NCBI RefSeq assembly: GCF_009900745.1
Contig: NZ_WXVU01000005.1
Coordinates: 124,001 to 188,000, forward strand
Source: Chryseobacterium sp. c4a
GTDB lineage: Bacteria > Bacteroidota > Bacteroidia > Flavobacteriales > Weeksellaceae
Direction of reading: 5' to 3'
Length of the DNA: 64,000 bases
Shown here one piece after another: positions 33,511-43,302 of the stretch. Both the position numbers and the translations under genes were made by a program. Positions within the stretch are counted from its first letter, which is position 1, and each line of letters starts with the position of its first letter. The notes beneath the pieces are model-generated. The model did not search any database, had not been told where the DNA came from, and saw only the letters and a program-made list of their open reading frames with translations.

Positions 33511-35241
33511 CTATTTTAATTCAAAATAGTTGAGATTAACCCCATTATTTTCAAAGTATATTCTGATTTTATTTTCACCTTTCTGAAGGGAAATGTTCTT
33601 CACTGTAGTGGCTGCCCAGTTTTCATTTTTGCCTGTAGCGGGAAGGGCGATACTTGCTAGTACTTTTCCCGAAGCATTTTCCAATTTTATTTTTGAAGGA
33701 TTTATACTGGAATATCTGATTTCCAGTGTGTAATTTTTAGCAGTTTTGGAGGTGACAGTATATTGCAGCCATTCGCCGGCTTCAGTTTTTCCTACATAAT
33801 ACTGATTAGTTATTTTATCATCACATATATAGATATCTACACCATCATTTCTCATTTGCTGCCCGGAGTTCCATTCTGATCTTTTTGCCGGATCACTTAC
33901 CCAGAGATTGATAAAATCTTTGTCCATATATGCAGAACCTATTCGTCCCAAATCATACTCTGAGGCAAATACTCTTCCGGGAACCTGATGATTCTTAAAA
34001 GGTTTTGTAGAAGCATCTGTCACTTGTCTGAACATCGCATCAATTACATCATTTTTAACTTCCACATTATTGAATTTATAATGATCTGCTATTTGCATCA
34101 AGGTTTTTTTAGCAAACTCTTTTGTAGGCTTTTCGCTGCCATTTTTCCAGTAGTTCAACAGTTTTTCATATTCAGGAGTTGTTTTTACATTGGTGATTCC
34201 TGCAATATTATCAATCTTTTTCATGGGCCAGAAAGCATAGCCGATATTATGTTGATCCAATAGCTGAATTAGTTCTGTGAACCAAACATTAGAATTCTCA
34301 CCTGTTTCTCCAAGCCAGATGGGCATATTATGTTTTTCTCTTAAATCCAGTGCAAAATGTATGGTTTTATCATCATTGTTATTCCAATATTTATGAAAGC
34401 TAAAAGCCATATTTTTGTCCCAGATTGGTATGAGTCCATTATAATTATTTCCCCAGCCATTTCCTTCAATAAAGATAATATGCTTTTGATCAACCTCACG
34501 AATCGCAGTGGTAATGTCTTTTTGTAATTTCCAAAGTGGAGCATTCGACATTTCATCTATACCGTTCGGATTTTTTCCTGTAAAATTAATATTAGGCTCA
34601 TTGATGATGTCATACCCTCCAATCCATGGTTCGTCTTTGTATCGGTCTGCCAGTTTTTTCCAAAGAGCAATCGTTTTTCTTTGGTTTTCTTCACTTTCCC
34701 AAAGCGATGGCTTTGATTTATCATTGTCTGAAATATTCGCATCATTTCCTTGTCCGCCAGGGGCAGCGTGAAGATCAAGGATCAGGTATATCTTATTGTC
34801 TTTACACCATTGAAGCAAATCATCAGTCATCTTAAAACCTTCTTCAAGCCAGGTATCTTTGCCTTTTGAGGGTTCTTTTTCTATAGGAAGGGTATAAAGG
34901 TTATAATGCATTGGAAGCCTGATAGAATTGAATCCGGCTTTTGCCAAAAAATCAATATCCTGTTTGGTCACTCCATTCTTTAAATAAGCTTTATAAAACT
35001 CCTGCATTCCATCTTCACCAATCAGTTCAGCTATTTTTTCTTTAATTTTATACTGTGGCCCTGCAAAATCTGCTGTTTTCAACATGTATCCTTCCTGAAG
35101 CATCCAGCCACCTAAGCCAAGGCCTCTTAGTTGAATATTTTCACCTTTATCATTAACTATTTTTTGACCTGAAGTCTTTAATAATTGCGATGTCCCAAAT
35201 TGAGACAATAATAGAGCGGATAATAGAATGGTTCTTTTCAT
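33511..35241 (-). CDS. Secreted glycoside hydrolase family 5 enzyme with C-terminal carbohydrate-binding domain
   Basis: The 576-residue exported protein has a signal peptide (about residues 1-18) and a GH5 (cellulase superfamily) barrel from about residue 25 to 370. Visible landmarks are LRGLGLGGWML, GFNSIRLPMHY, IYLILDLHAAPGGQGND, the acid/base Glu in YDIINEPN and the nucleophile Glu in LGETGEN. The last ~130 residues form a beta-sandwich like CBM6 (GVDIYICDD, AGEWLQYTVTSKTAKNYTLEIRYSS cut to its core, FENNGVNLNYFELK). It probably cleaves a beta-glucan or beta-mannan outside the cell. No polysaccharide-utilisation partners (SusC/D) are adjacent. Confidence 0.92.
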   Translation of the reverse strand: MKRTILLSALLLSQFGTSQLLKTSGQKIVNDKGENIQLRGLGLGGWMLQEGYMLKTADFAGPQYKIKEKIAELIGEDGMQEFYKAYLKNGVTKQDIDFLAKAGFNSIRLPMHYNLYTLPIEKEPSKGKDTWLEEGFKMTDDLLQWCKDNKIYLILDLHAAPGGQGNDANISDNDKSKPSLWESEENQRKTIALWKKLADRYKDEPWIGGYDIINEPNINFTGKNPNGIDEMSNAPLWKLQKDITTAIREVDQKHIIFIEGNGWGNNYNGLIPIWDKNMAFSFHKYWNNNDDKTIHFALDLREKHNMPIWLGETGENSNVWFTELIQLLDQHNIGYAFWPMKKIDNIAGITNVKTTPEYEKLLNYWKNGSEKPTKEFAKKTLMQIADHYKFNNVEVKNDVIDAMFRQVTDASTKPFKNHQVPGRVFASEYDLGRIGSAYMDKDFINLWVSDPAKRSEWNSGQQMRNDGVDIYICDDKITNQYYVGKTEAGEWLQYTVTSKTAKNYTLEIRYSSINPSKIKLENASGKVLASIALPATGKNENWAATTVKNISLQKGENKIRIYFENNGVNLNYFELK

Positions 35242-35566
35242 AGTTGTTTTGATTTTAAATATTGGGTGAGGATTTAATTAAAAAAAATGATGGTTTCAAA
35301 ATAAAAGTCTACATTTAGTCTGCTTATTTTACCAGGAATCCATTGGGTATGTAAAACAAAATCTTTCAATTGTTTGTTGAATTGTTGCTCAAATATATTG
35401 CTTTTTTGTCTTAAAATTGATTTTCTATTAATAAATCAGTGATTTTTAAAGAAAAATAATGAAAAATCCCACCTATCAACAACAAAAAATGCTATCTGAT
35501 AACCATTTCTGATTATTAAGATAGCATTGTCATTATACCTGTTCATGAAAACAGTGTATTTTTATT
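35242..35566. other. Intergenic stretch between GH5 and oxidoreductase genes
   Basis: Contains the terminator at 35489-35528 and presumably the GH5 promoter. No reading frame or other structure was seen. Confidence 0.5.
35483..35528 (-). terminator. Terminator of the Gfo/Idh/MocA gene
   Basis: AATGCTATCT (35489-35498) and AGATAGCATT (35519-35528) are perfect 10-bp arms. On the minus strand the stem is followed by a T run. Confidence 0.8.
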
Positions 35567-36529
35567 TTAGCTGATAAGCCTCATAATTTCTAAAGCAACT
35601 TTCAATGCTTCAGTTCCATCTTCAAGGGAAACTTCTACATTTTTATTGCCGGTGATAGCATCAGCAAAAGAGTTTAACTCATCAAGAATAGCATTGTTAG
35701 GCTGAATATTTGGATATTCAAACAAAATTTGATTTTTCTCTCCTTCTGCATTTTCAATAATCATGTCAAATGGAGTAGGGTTTTCAGGAGCATCTTTCAT
35801 TCTGATTACTTCCGCTTTTTTCTCAAGGAAATCTACCGAGATATAAGCATCTTTCTGGAAGAATCTGCTCTTTCTCATAGCTTTCATAGAAATTCTGGAA
35901 GTGGTAAGGTTGGCAACACATCCGTTTTCAAATTCTATTCTGGCATTGGCAATATCCGGAGTTTTACTTACCACACAAACGCCGCTTGCATGGATGTTTT
36001 TTACTTTAGATTTGGCCATGCTTAATAAAATATCAAGATCGTGAATCATAAGATCCAATACCACTGAAACATCCGTGCCACGAGGATTAAATTCTGCTAA
36101 TCGGTGGATTTCGATGAACATTGGATTGCTGATGTATTCTTTAGTGGCAATAAAGGCCGGGTTGTATCTCTCAACGTGGCCTACCTGCGCTTTGATTCCT
36201 TTTTCCTGGCATAAACGAAGGATTTCTTCTGCCTGTTCAAGTGTTTGGGTAACCGGTTTTTCAATAAAGAAATGAAGACCTTTTTCAATTGCTTTTAAAG
36301 CATAATCATAATGATAGATTGTCGGAGTAACAATGTCCAGCATATCGATCTGCTCAAGCAATTCATCAAAATTTTCAAAATATTTGTATCCGAATTCGGC
36401 TTCTAATTTTTTTCCGTTTTCAACATCTTTATCGTGGAAACCTACAAACTCATATCTATCTGACTGATTAAGAAGTTTTAAGTGTATCTTTCCCAAGTGT
36501 CCGGCACCTACCAAACCTGCTTTTAACAT
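35567..36529 (-). CDS. Gfo/Idh/MocA-family oxidoreductase
   Basis: Taken from the ATG at 36529, the 320-residue product begins MLKAGLVGAGHLGKIHLKLL, a Rossmann NAD(P) site at the very N-terminus as expected. The longer reading adds an unrelated extension. Further landmarks are the HFFIEKPVT motif with the conserved EKP Lys-Pro (about residue 95), QVGHVERYNPAF, and a DLMIHDLDILL segment carrying the catalytic-region Asp and His. Members oxidise or reduce sugars, inositol or biliverdin-like substrates. The substrate is not evident. Confidence 0.92.
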   Translation of the reverse strand: MLKAGLVGAGHLGKIHLKLLNQSDRYEFVGFHDKDVENGKKLEAEFGYKYFENFDELLEQIDMLDIVTPTIYHYDYALKAIEKGLHFFIEKPVTQTLEQAEEILRLCQEKGIKAQVGHVERYNPAFIATKEYISNPMFIEIHRLAEFNPRGTDVSVVLDLMIHDLDILLSMAKSKVKNIHASGVCVVSKTPDIANARIEFENGCVANLTTSRISMKAMRKSRFFQKDAYISVDFLEKKAEVIRMKDAPENPTPFDMIIENAEGEKNQILFEYPNIQPNNAILDELNSFADAITGNKNVEVSLEDGTEALKVALEIMRLIS

Positions 36530-36677
36530 AGCTGTATTAAATTTCTGTAAATATAGTGAATGTACATCATAAAAATACATGACTTTTTACTTGGATATTC
36601 TTCTGATCTCGTATTAAGAATATATCCAATCAATTAAAAGAATTATAGTAAATTCGCGATCTAAAAAAATTATAACC

Positions 36678-37358
36678 ATGAAAAAAATCGGCTTTATATT
36701 ATCTATAGCAGGATTATTGGCTGCCGGATGTTCAGGATCAGGTGATAATATTGCTACTGAAGTACACAACACTCCACCTCCACAACCCAAATGTGAGACT
36801 CCGACAAATTTAAGTTTCAAACCGCTTTATAATCTTTTTTCCTGGAGCAGTAATAATGGCCAGGGAACAGGTTTTTTCGAGGTTCAATATGGAGAACAGG
36901 GCTTTTCCTTAGGAAATGGAACTACCGTTGAGGTGAATAATACCTCTTACACGCTTCCCATATTCAAAGGAAAAAAATACGATATGTATGTGAGAAAGAA
37001 CTGTGGCACAGCTGATGGAAAAAGTAACTGGGCAGGGCCTATAACCATTCTTTCTGAAAATACTACTGCTTGCGTAAAACCAGGCTTTGTTAATTATACA
37101 ACATCCACTGCTTCCGTTTATGATCCTACCTTTTCAGCAACTGTTTCCTGGGAAAGTGATGGACTTTCCGTATATGAAGTATATCTAGGCACGAGTGGTA
37201 CACCGCCGGCACCAGGGAATGGTGATCCAATTAATCAAGGTCAAATGGCTGTATTTCCAAACTTAAATAAGACCATTTCTTACATGTTCTATGTCAGAAA
37301 AAGATGTGCGGGTAATACCTATACCGATGTTACCTCACAGGTTGTAAAATGGAATTAA
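36678..37358 (+). CDS. Lipoprotein with two fibronectin-type-III-like domains
   Basis: The 226-residue protein has a lipoprotein signal with LAAGC (Cys about residue 18) and a Pro-rich linker. Two beta-sandwich repeats follow (about 38-125 and 130-226), each ending in a tyrosine-corner-like YDMYVRKNCG / YMFYVRKRCAG phrase typical of FnIII folds. Each repeat also has a Cys at either end, suggesting one disulfide per domain. It is probably an outer-membrane surface lipoprotein used for binding. Function unknown. A strong terminator follows. Confidence 0.8.
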   Translation: MKKIGFILSIAGLLAAGCSGSGDNIATEVHNTPPPQPKCETPTNLSFKPLYNLFSWSSNNGQGTGFFEVQYGEQGFSLGNGTTVEVNNTSYTLPIFKGKKYDMYVRKNCGTADGKSNWAGPITILSENTTACVKPGFVNYTTSTASVYDPTFSATVSWESDGLSVYEVYLGTSGTPPAPGNGDPINQGQMAVFPNLNKTISYMFYVRKRCAGNTYTDVTSQVVKWN

Positions 37359-37361
37359 TAG

Positions 37362-37401
37362 AAAAAATAAAGCTGTTAAAAAATTGACAGCTTTATTTTT
37401 T
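37362..37401 (+). terminator. Terminator after the FnIII-like lipoprotein gene
   Basis: AAAAAATAAAGCTGT and ACAGCTTTATTTTTT are perfect 15-bp arms around a 10-base loop. Confidence 0.9.
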
Positions 37402-37448
37402 GTGGATAATTCTTTCATTCGATTTCTGAAATCTAAAATCTAATTTCT

Positions 37449-37456
37449 TACTTTTG
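37449..37456 (+). promoter_or_regulatory. -7 box ending 4 bases before the pcm start codon
   Basis: TACTTTTG matches TAnnTTTG. At usual spacing transcription would start at or next to the ATG at 37461, which would make the pcm mRNA leaderless. Confidence 0.45.
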
Positions 37457-37460
37457 TCAG

Positions 37461-38111
37461 ATGCAGGATTCGTTTGTACATAAAGGAAAAAGAAAGAATT
37501 TAGTAGAATATCTCAGATACAGAATCGGGATTTCAGATGAAAATGTACTTTCGGCAATGAATGAAATTCCGAGACACCTTTTCATTGAAAGTATTTTTGA
37601 AGATTTTGCTTATGAAGACAGGGCTTTCCCTATCTTGGCTCATCAAACCATTTCCCACCCTTCTACAGTAGCGGAGCAATCAGAGCTATTACAGGTGAAA
37701 GCAGGTGAAAAAGTATTGGAAATCGGGACAGGATGTGGCTATCAGACTGCTGTTTTACTGGCAATGAAAGCCCATGTTTACACTGTAGAAAGACAAAAAG
37801 ACTTATTTGATTTTTCTAAAAATAAATTGAGAGAACTTCATTTGTACCCTAAATTTCAGAGTTTTGGCGATGGATTTGCCGGACTGCCAACTTTTGCTCC
37901 TTTCGATAAGATTATTGTAACCTGTGGAGCAGGAACTTTACCTACAGAATTATTAAAACAATTAAAGGTAGGTGGAATAATGGTTATTCCTTTAGGGCCA
38001 ACGGATGAACAGGTCTTATACCGATTTACGAAAGTAGGAGCTACAGAATTTGAAAAAGAAGAATTTGGAGCTTATAAATTTGTGCCAATGCTAGGGAATA
38101 CGAATCAATAA
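37461..38111 (+). CDS. pcm: Protein-L-isoaspartate O-methyltransferase
   Basis: The 216-residue enzyme methylates isoaspartyl residues in damaged proteins with S-adenosylmethionine, starting their repair. It shows the family start (DSFVHKGKRKNLVEYL), IPRHLFIES, the substrate-loop HQTISHPSTVAEQSELL, and the SAM motif VLEIGTGCGYQTAVLL (about residues 78-93), then GDGFAGLP and IIVTCGAG. The residues from M1 on align with the family, so the start is right even though it lies directly behind a -7 box. Confidence 0.95.
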   Translation: MQDSFVHKGKRKNLVEYLRYRIGISDENVLSAMNEIPRHLFIESIFEDFAYEDRAFPILAHQTISHPSTVAEQSELLQVKAGEKVLEIGTGCGYQTAVLLAMKAHVYTVERQKDLFDFSKNKLRELHLYPKFQSFGDGFAGLPTFAPFDKIIVTCGAGTLPTELLKQLKVGGIMVIPLGPTDEQVLYRFTKVGATEFEKEEFGAYKFVPMLGNTNQ

Positions 38112-38421
38112 GAATTAAATTTCCTATTATAAAAAAATATCCGGATTACGGAATAAGTAGAAGAACTGGTCTCAAACACCAGTTTTTCGCTTTTTAACCA
38201 CTCATACATCAATGGAATCTATTGTGTATAAACCTATGGTCTTAATTTTTTAAGCCACATAGCCCCATGGATGACCATGGTAAAATATCTTTTTATTAGA
38301 ATCCTTAATACAAACGTTGACGTTAATTTAAATTAAATTTTTTTGTGTTTTTTTTATAAATTTTTAAATCGGTTCGGAATGAAAATTGGACTCTCTGAAA
38401 AACAAAACCACTTAAAATCTT
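38112..38421. other. Intergenic stretch after pcm
   Basis: Holds a terminator-like hairpin at 38163-38188 (AACTGGT/ACCAGTT plus T run). The rest is AT-rich, with the promoter of the next gene presumably near 38330-38400. No reading frame was seen. Confidence 0.55.
38163..38188 (+). terminator. Terminator of pcm
   Basis: AACTGGT and ACCAGTT arms, loop of 7 bases, followed by TTT. Confidence 0.7.
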
Positions 38422-38691
38422 ATGATTATGGATACAAACAGATTCAAAGCGTCACATGATTTTAGCAATGTTCAAAAGAACCTGCATAATAATCCCGGAT
38501 ATAGTGTAGAAAGTTATTCTCAGCAGGTTAAAGATTATATTCATGATATGAAAAGTAAAAATCAGGAGGCCACAAAACAAGGATTCATGAGCCATACTCA
38601 GAAATCAGTGAAAGAAGTTTGGGAAGAAATTCAGGAAATAGCTTCTGAAGCTTGGGAAAAGAATAAACACTATTCAGATGAAAAGAAATAA
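38422..38691 (+). CDS. Small hydrophilic protein of unknown function
   Basis: An 89-residue protein (two in-frame ATGs, 38422 and 38428), highly charged and predicted mostly helical: KDYIHDMKSKNQEATKQG, SVKEVWEEIQEIASEAWEKN. No signal peptide, Cys or known domain is present. A terminator follows and a long AT-rich leader precedes it, so it appears to be its own transcription unit. The composition recalls small stress-induced proteins, but this is only an impression. Confidence 0.65.
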   Translation: MIMDTNRFKASHDFSNVQKNLHNNPGYSVESYSQQVKDYIHDMKSKNQEATKQGFMSHTQKSVKEVWEEIQEIASEAWEKNKHYSDEKK

Positions 38692-38712
38692 TTTTTAATA
38701 TTAAAGTTCAAT

Positions 38713-38742
38713 AACCTTACTTTTTGCGAGTGAGGTTTTTTA
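38713..38742 (+). terminator. Terminator after the small hydrophilic protein
   Basis: AACCTTACT and AGTGAGGTT arms (one G-T pair) followed by a T run. Confidence 0.75.
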
Positions 38743-38762
38743 TTTAAATCAAAAAAGTAATA

Positions 38763-39746
38763 ATGAAAGTCTTTATTAATAAAAGAATTCCTGAGATTGG
38801 AATCAAAATGTTGGAAGAAGCAGGATTAGAGGTAACACTGCCTGAAAGTGAAAATCTTATCTATGAAGAATGGCTAAAGTATTGTAAAAATACAGATACC
38901 ATTCTGAGCATTGGTGGTGATTTTAAATATGATAAAGCATTTTTCGATGCCTGCCCCAATATTCAAGCCATTGCTTTATATTCCGTAGGTTTTGATCATG
39001 TAGATATAAAAGAGGCCAATCGGAGAAATATTCCGATAGGAAATACACCGGATGTACTGAGTAGGGCGACTTCTGACGTAGCATTTTTATTGATGCAATC
39101 AGTAGCAAGACGAGCAAGCTATAATTTTCAAAAGGTAAAAGATGGGAATTGGGGTGATTTTGATCCTCTTCATGCACTGGGACAGGAACTTTACGGTAAA
39201 ACCCTAGGGGTTTTCGGATTGGGAAGAATAGGTTTTCAAATGGCTGAAAAATGTAGAAAAGCTTTTGATATGGAGATCATTTATCATAATCGTCATCGTC
39301 ACGAAGATGCTGAAAGAGAATTAGGAGCAACGTATGTTTCCTTTGATGAGTTGGTTAGGAATTCAGATGTGCTAAGTGTTCATGCTAATTTTACTCCTGA
39401 ACACAAGGATCTCTTTAATAAATCTGTATTTGAAAAGATGAGCCCGAATGCTATTTTTATCAATACAGCAAGAGGTGGTTTTCATCAGGAACAGGATCTA
39501 TATCATGCATTAGCTGAAGAGAAGATCTGGGGAGCAGGGCTTGATGTAACCAACCCGGAACCCATGTCTGCTGAGAATCCTCTTTTGGAATTATCAAATG
39601 TATGTGTATTGCCTCATATTGGCTCTGCAACGATTGAAGCGAGAAACGGAATGGCCAGACTTGCAGCTGAAAATATCATAGCATTTTCAAACGGAGAGAT
39701 GATGCCTAATTGTGCAAATCCTGAAGTTTATTCACCCCATTTATAA
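38763..39746 (+). CDS. D-isomer-specific 2-hydroxyacid dehydrogenase
   Basis: This 327-residue protein has the family layout: LYSVGFDHVDIKEA near residue 75, the NAD-binding VFGLGRIGFQMAEKC (about 150-165), the catalytic Arg in INTARGGF (about 238), the Glu in the following loop, and the His in LPHIGSAT. The best match in style is the glyoxylate/hydroxypyruvate reductase (D-glycerate dehydrogenase) group. The exact substrate is not certain. Monocistronic. Confidence 0.92.
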   Translation: MKVFINKRIPEIGIKMLEEAGLEVTLPESENLIYEEWLKYCKNTDTILSIGGDFKYDKAFFDACPNIQAIALYSVGFDHVDIKEANRRNIPIGNTPDVLSRATSDVAFLLMQSVARRASYNFQKVKDGNWGDFDPLHALGQELYGKTLGVFGLGRIGFQMAEKCRKAFDMEIIYHNRHRHEDAERELGATYVSFDELVRNSDVLSVHANFTPEHKDLFNKSVFEKMSPNAIFINTARGGFHQEQDLYHALAEEKIWGAGLDVTNPEPMSAENPLLELSNVCVLPHIGSATIEARNGMARLAAENIIAFSNGEMMPNCANPEVYSPHL

Positions 39747-39798
39747 TAACTTGGAATTATTTTTGTTTTTAATGTATAAACCTTAAAACCTAAATATT

Positions 39799-40089
39799 AT
39801 GGCACCAGAAAACAATATTAATGAGCAGAATAAAAGGTTGGAACGTATGGATTATGATCCCAACGAAGATATATTCAATAGAGAAAAACATATTTCGCTT
39901 GATGGAGATGGCAATCCTATTTTTGAGGAAGTGGATGAAGATAAAATAGATAAAGGACTAGACATTCCGGGAGCAGATGCTGATGATGAAATGGAAGAAA
40001 TTGGAGAAGAAGATGAAGAAAACAACTATTGGAGTCTCAGCGATAATGAGGACGACCATGAAGAGGAAAATGATGATGTATTAACTTAG
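39799..40089 (+). CDS. Small acidic protein of unknown function
   Basis: A 96-residue protein with a very acidic C-terminal half (DADDEMEEIGEEDEEN, then DNEDDHEEENDD) and a mixed N-terminus containing YDPNEDIFNREKHISLDGDGNP. No known domain is seen. It is likely disordered and cytosolic. It follows the 2-hydroxyacid dehydrogenase by about 50 bases. A weak hairpin with a T run follows at 40111-40141. Confidence 0.7.
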   Translation: MAPENNINEQNKRLERMDYDPNEDIFNREKHISLDGDGNPIFEEVDEDKIDKGLDIPGADADDEMEEIGEEDEENNYWSLSDNEDDHEEENDDVLT

Positions 40090-40369
40090 ATTTTATTCAA
40101 ATGAAATAATTGCCTTGCTGATTTTCAGTGAGGTTTTTTATTTTCCGGATGATAATCTTACTCTGTAAGAAGGGAATGTGAGTGCATCTTTTTCAACTAT
40201 AGTATTTAAAATATAGTACAGATTATATTTTCACAGAGCTGATAATCAGTTTTTTCATCTAGTCATTCTTTTACACTTTCCTTTTCTCTTCTTTTGTTGC
40301 CTATATTTCATAATTTGAATATCTTTAAAACTTCAAACATTGTTTAAACATAGAACTTTAAATAGCAAT

Positions 40370-42355
40370 ATGACATTTCAAGAACAGATACAGCAGGGGA
40401 TCCCTAATCAGCTGCCACAACCAAAACCATACGAAACGAATATCAACCATGCTCCAAAGCGTAAAGAAATCTTAGGCGAGGAAGAGAAAAAACTGGCATT
40501 AAAGAATGCTTTACGTTATTTTGATCCTCAATTTCATGCAGAATTAATTCCTGAATTTAAGCAGGAATTAGAAGATTATGGAAGAATTTATATGTATCGT
40601 TTTCGTCCGGATTATGAGATGAAAGCGAGATCTATTGAGGAATATCCGGGGAAATCTGAGCAGGCAAAAGCCATTATGCTGATGATTCAGAATAATTTGG
40701 ATTATGCAGTAGCTCAACACCCTCATGAATTGATTACTTATGGTGGAAACGGAGCTGTTTTCTCAAACTGGGCGCAGTATCTGTTGACGATGAAGTATCT
40801 GTCTGAAATGACCAATGAGCAGACTTTGGTAATGTATTCTGGACATCCGATGGGATTATTCCCGTCTCATAAAGATGCACCAAGAGTAGTTGTAACAAAC
40901 GGAATGATGATCCCGAATTATTCTAAACCGGATGATTGGGAGAAGTTCAATGCTCTTGGAGTAACACAGTACGGACAAATGACTGCGGGTAGTTATATGT
41001 ATATCGGGCCACAAGGTATCGTTCACGGAACTACCATTACTGCATTAAATGCTTTCAGAAAGATCAATAAAGATCCTAAAGGAGGACTTTTCGTGACTTC
41101 AGGACTGGGAGGAATGAGTGGAGCTCAGCCAAAAGCTGGAAATATTGCAGGTTGTGTTACAGTATGTGCCGAAGTGAATCCTAAGATTACCAAAATTCGT
41201 CACGATCAAAAATGGGTGAATGAAATCTATGAAGATCTTGATGCATTGGTAAAAAGAGTAAGAGATGCTCAGGAAAATAAAGAAACTGTTTCTTTAGCTT
41301 ACCTTGGAAATATTGTGGACGTTTGGGAAAAATTTGACCAGGAAGATTTAAGAATTGATATCGGTTCAGACCAGACCTCTCTTCACAATCCGTGGGCTGG
41401 TGGATATTATCCGGTAGGACAAAGCTTTGAAGAATCTAATGCAATGATGGCTGAAGACCCTGAATTATTCAAAGAAAAAGTTCAGGAAACTTTAAGAAGA
41501 CATGCTGCTGCCATCAATAAACATACAGAAAAAGGAACCTATTTCTTCGATTACGGAAATGCATTCTTATTGGAAGCTTCCAGAGCAGGAGCTGACGTAA
41601 TGGCGGACAATCCTACATTAGGAAGGGAATTCAAATATCCAAGTTATGTTCAGGATATTATGGGGCCAATGTGCTTCGATTATGGTTTCGGGCCATTCCG
41701 TTGGGTATGTACAAGTGGAAAACCGGAAGATTTGCAGAAAACCGATGATATTGCTTGTGCTGTTTTAGAAGAAATGGCTAAAAACTCTCCTGAAGAGATT
41801 CAACAGCAGATGAAGGATAATATTCAATGGATCAAAGGTGCTCAGGAAAATAAACTGGTTGTAGGTTCACAGGCAAGAATCCTTTATGCGGATGCAGAAG
41901 GAAGAATGAAGATTGCTGAAGCATTTAATAAAGCAATTAAAAATGGCGAGATTGGGCCTGTAGTATTGGGTAGAGATCACCACGATGTTTCAGGAACAGA
42001 TTCTCCTTACAGAGAAACTTCCAATATTTATGACGGTTCAAGATTTACAGCAGATATGGCGATTCACAACGTGATTGGTGACAGTTTCCGTGGGGCAACC
42101 TGGGTTTCTATTCACAATGGTGGTGGAGTAGGCTGGGGAGAAGTAATTAATGGAGGTTTCGGAATGCTTTTGGATGGAAGTGATGACGCAGACAGAAGAT
42201 TAAAGTCTATGTTGTTCTGGGACGTGAACAACGGAATTTCAAGAAGAAGCTGGGCTAGAAATGAAGGTGCTATTTTCGCCATTAAAAGAGCCATGGAAGT
42301 TGAGCCTAATCTAAAGGTAACTCTTCCAAATCTTGTAGACGAAAACTTATTATAA
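40370..42355 (+). CDS. hutU: Urocanate hydratase
   Basis: HutU hydrates urocanate to imidazolone propionate in histidine breakdown, using a tightly bound NAD. The 661-residue protein from ATG 40370 has FSNWAQYLLTMKYLSEM, LVMYSGHPMGLFPSH, QTSLHNPWAGGYYPVG, the catalytic-region FGPFRWVCTSG with the conserved Cys, and GDSFRGATWVSIHNGGGVGWGE near the end. It belongs to the longer urocanase type (the E. coli-type enzyme is about 550 residues). hutH, hutI and hutG are not in the window. A Crp/Fnr-type regulator gene follows 18 bases later, which may control it. Confidence 0.95.
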   Translation: MTFQEQIQQGIPNQLPQPKPYETNINHAPKRKEILGEEEKKLALKNALRYFDPQFHAELIPEFKQELEDYGRIYMYRFRPDYEMKARSIEEYPGKSEQAKAIMLMIQNNLDYAVAQHPHELITYGGNGAVFSNWAQYLLTMKYLSEMTNEQTLVMYSGHPMGLFPSHKDAPRVVVTNGMMIPNYSKPDDWEKFNALGVTQYGQMTAGSYMYIGPQGIVHGTTITALNAFRKINKDPKGGLFVTSGLGGMSGAQPKAGNIAGCVTVCAEVNPKITKIRHDQKWVNEIYEDLDALVKRVRDAQENKETVSLAYLGNIVDVWEKFDQEDLRIDIGSDQTSLHNPWAGGYYPVGQSFEESNAMMAEDPELFKEKVQETLRRHAAAINKHTEKGTYFFDYGNAFLLEASRAGADVMADNPTLGREFKYPSYVQDIMGPMCFDYGFGPFRWVCTSGKPEDLQKTDDIACAVLEEMAKNSPEEIQQQMKDNIQWIKGAQENKLVVGSQARILYADAEGRMKIAEAFNKAIKNGEIGPVVLGRDHHDVSGTDSPYRETSNIYDGSRFTADMAIHNVIGDSFRGATWVSIHNGGGVGWGEVINGGFGMLLDGSDDADRRLKSMLFWDVNNGISRRSWARNEGAIFAIKRAMEVEPNLKVTLPNLVDENLL

Positions 42356-42373
42356 ATTTAAAAAAAATCAACA

Positions 42374-42916
42374 TTGGCAAGTATCAATAAAAAACTGTTT
42401 TCACATCTCAATGTAGAGGATAGTGATCCTGTTTGGGAGAAATTTGCTGAGGTTGAATTCTCAAAGAAAAACATATTCTCGGACAATAAAGCCTATCTTG
42501 TTGAAGATGGGCTTGTCCGTAAATATTATATCAATAACACCTCAGACATCGATACTGAAGTCTGTGCAGAATTTTACTTTCCAGGTGATATTTTTACTGT
42601 AGGTACTCATGGTTCGGAAGGAATTTTTGAATCTATCAGCAGTGGCCTTGCCTGGGAAATTACTTTGGATGAAGTAAAGGAAATGTTTGTTGTAAACCCC
42701 GAATGCCGCTTTGTACAAAACTACTATCTAAGTAGAAAACTGAATGCCGCAATGAAGCGAGAAATGCTCTTGCTTAAAAATACTCCACAAGATCTTTACG
42801 AGTATCTACTATCCCATAAACCTCATTACATACAGAATATTCCTTTAAAATATCTGGCTTCTTATATTGGAGTAACTCCAATCTCTTTGAGTAGAATCAG
42901 AAAAAGGATTAGTTAA
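42374..42916 (+). CDS. Crp/Fnr-family regulator (cyclic-nucleotide-binding fold)
   Basis: The 180-residue protein starts at a TTG, the only start that keeps the N-terminal fold: MASINKKLFSHLNVED. An N-terminal cupin-like cNMP-binding barrel (VEDGLVRKYYINN, CAEFYFPGDIFTVG) leads into a long helix and a short C-terminal helix-turn-helix (IPLKYLASYIGVTPISLSRIRKR). It lacks the Cys cluster of Fnr. It sits 18 bases behind hutU on the same strand and is probably co-transcribed, so a role in histidine use is plausible but not shown. Confidence 0.85.
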   Translation: MASINKKLFSHLNVEDSDPVWEKFAEVEFSKKNIFSDNKAYLVEDGLVRKYYINNTSDIDTEVCAEFYFPGDIFTVGTHGSEGIFESISSGLAWEITLDEVKEMFVVNPECRFVQNYYLSRKLNAAMKREMLLLKNTPQDLYEYLLSHKPHYIQNIPLKYLASYIGVTPISLSRIRKRIS

Positions 42917-43302
42917 AGGCTGGAAGTTTGAAGATGTAAGCGGGAAGTTATCGAGGTTATCATAACTGTCTCACCCGTTTAAATAGAATATTCTTTTGTT
43001 TTATAAACGCAAAGTTTCACTTCTAAATACCTGTTTTTAAATGAGCAAAGCGTGAATCGATTTTTAATCGATTTGATGAAGTATGCCTCAACCATCAATT
43101 TCAGCAATGGCTTGTCCGGCATCTTTACTTCCTTGGATTTTGTCTTTTAATGAATAAAAATGTTCCTCGATTCAAAAAAATTATCAGAAATGATAGGACG
43201 ATAATGAACTTCCATCTTCAAGCTTCCATTTTCCATCCCAATTAATTAACTTTTGTTTATTGTTTCGCCCTCCGCAAGTATCTTCCTTTGTAAAAAGAAT
43301 TT
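42917..43302. other. Intergenic stretch with a possible gene remnant
   Basis: No intact gene is present. On the minus strand, 43088-43171 reads IEEHFYSLKDKIQGSKDAGQ and AIAEIDG before a stop, which looks like the tail of a lost gene but is only 27 codons and starts after a stop. Confidence 0.4.

Noticed and set aside
43088-43171. Possible small gene on the minus strand
   Set aside because: Only 27 codons after a stop, without start codon or ribosome-binding site; at best a remnant.
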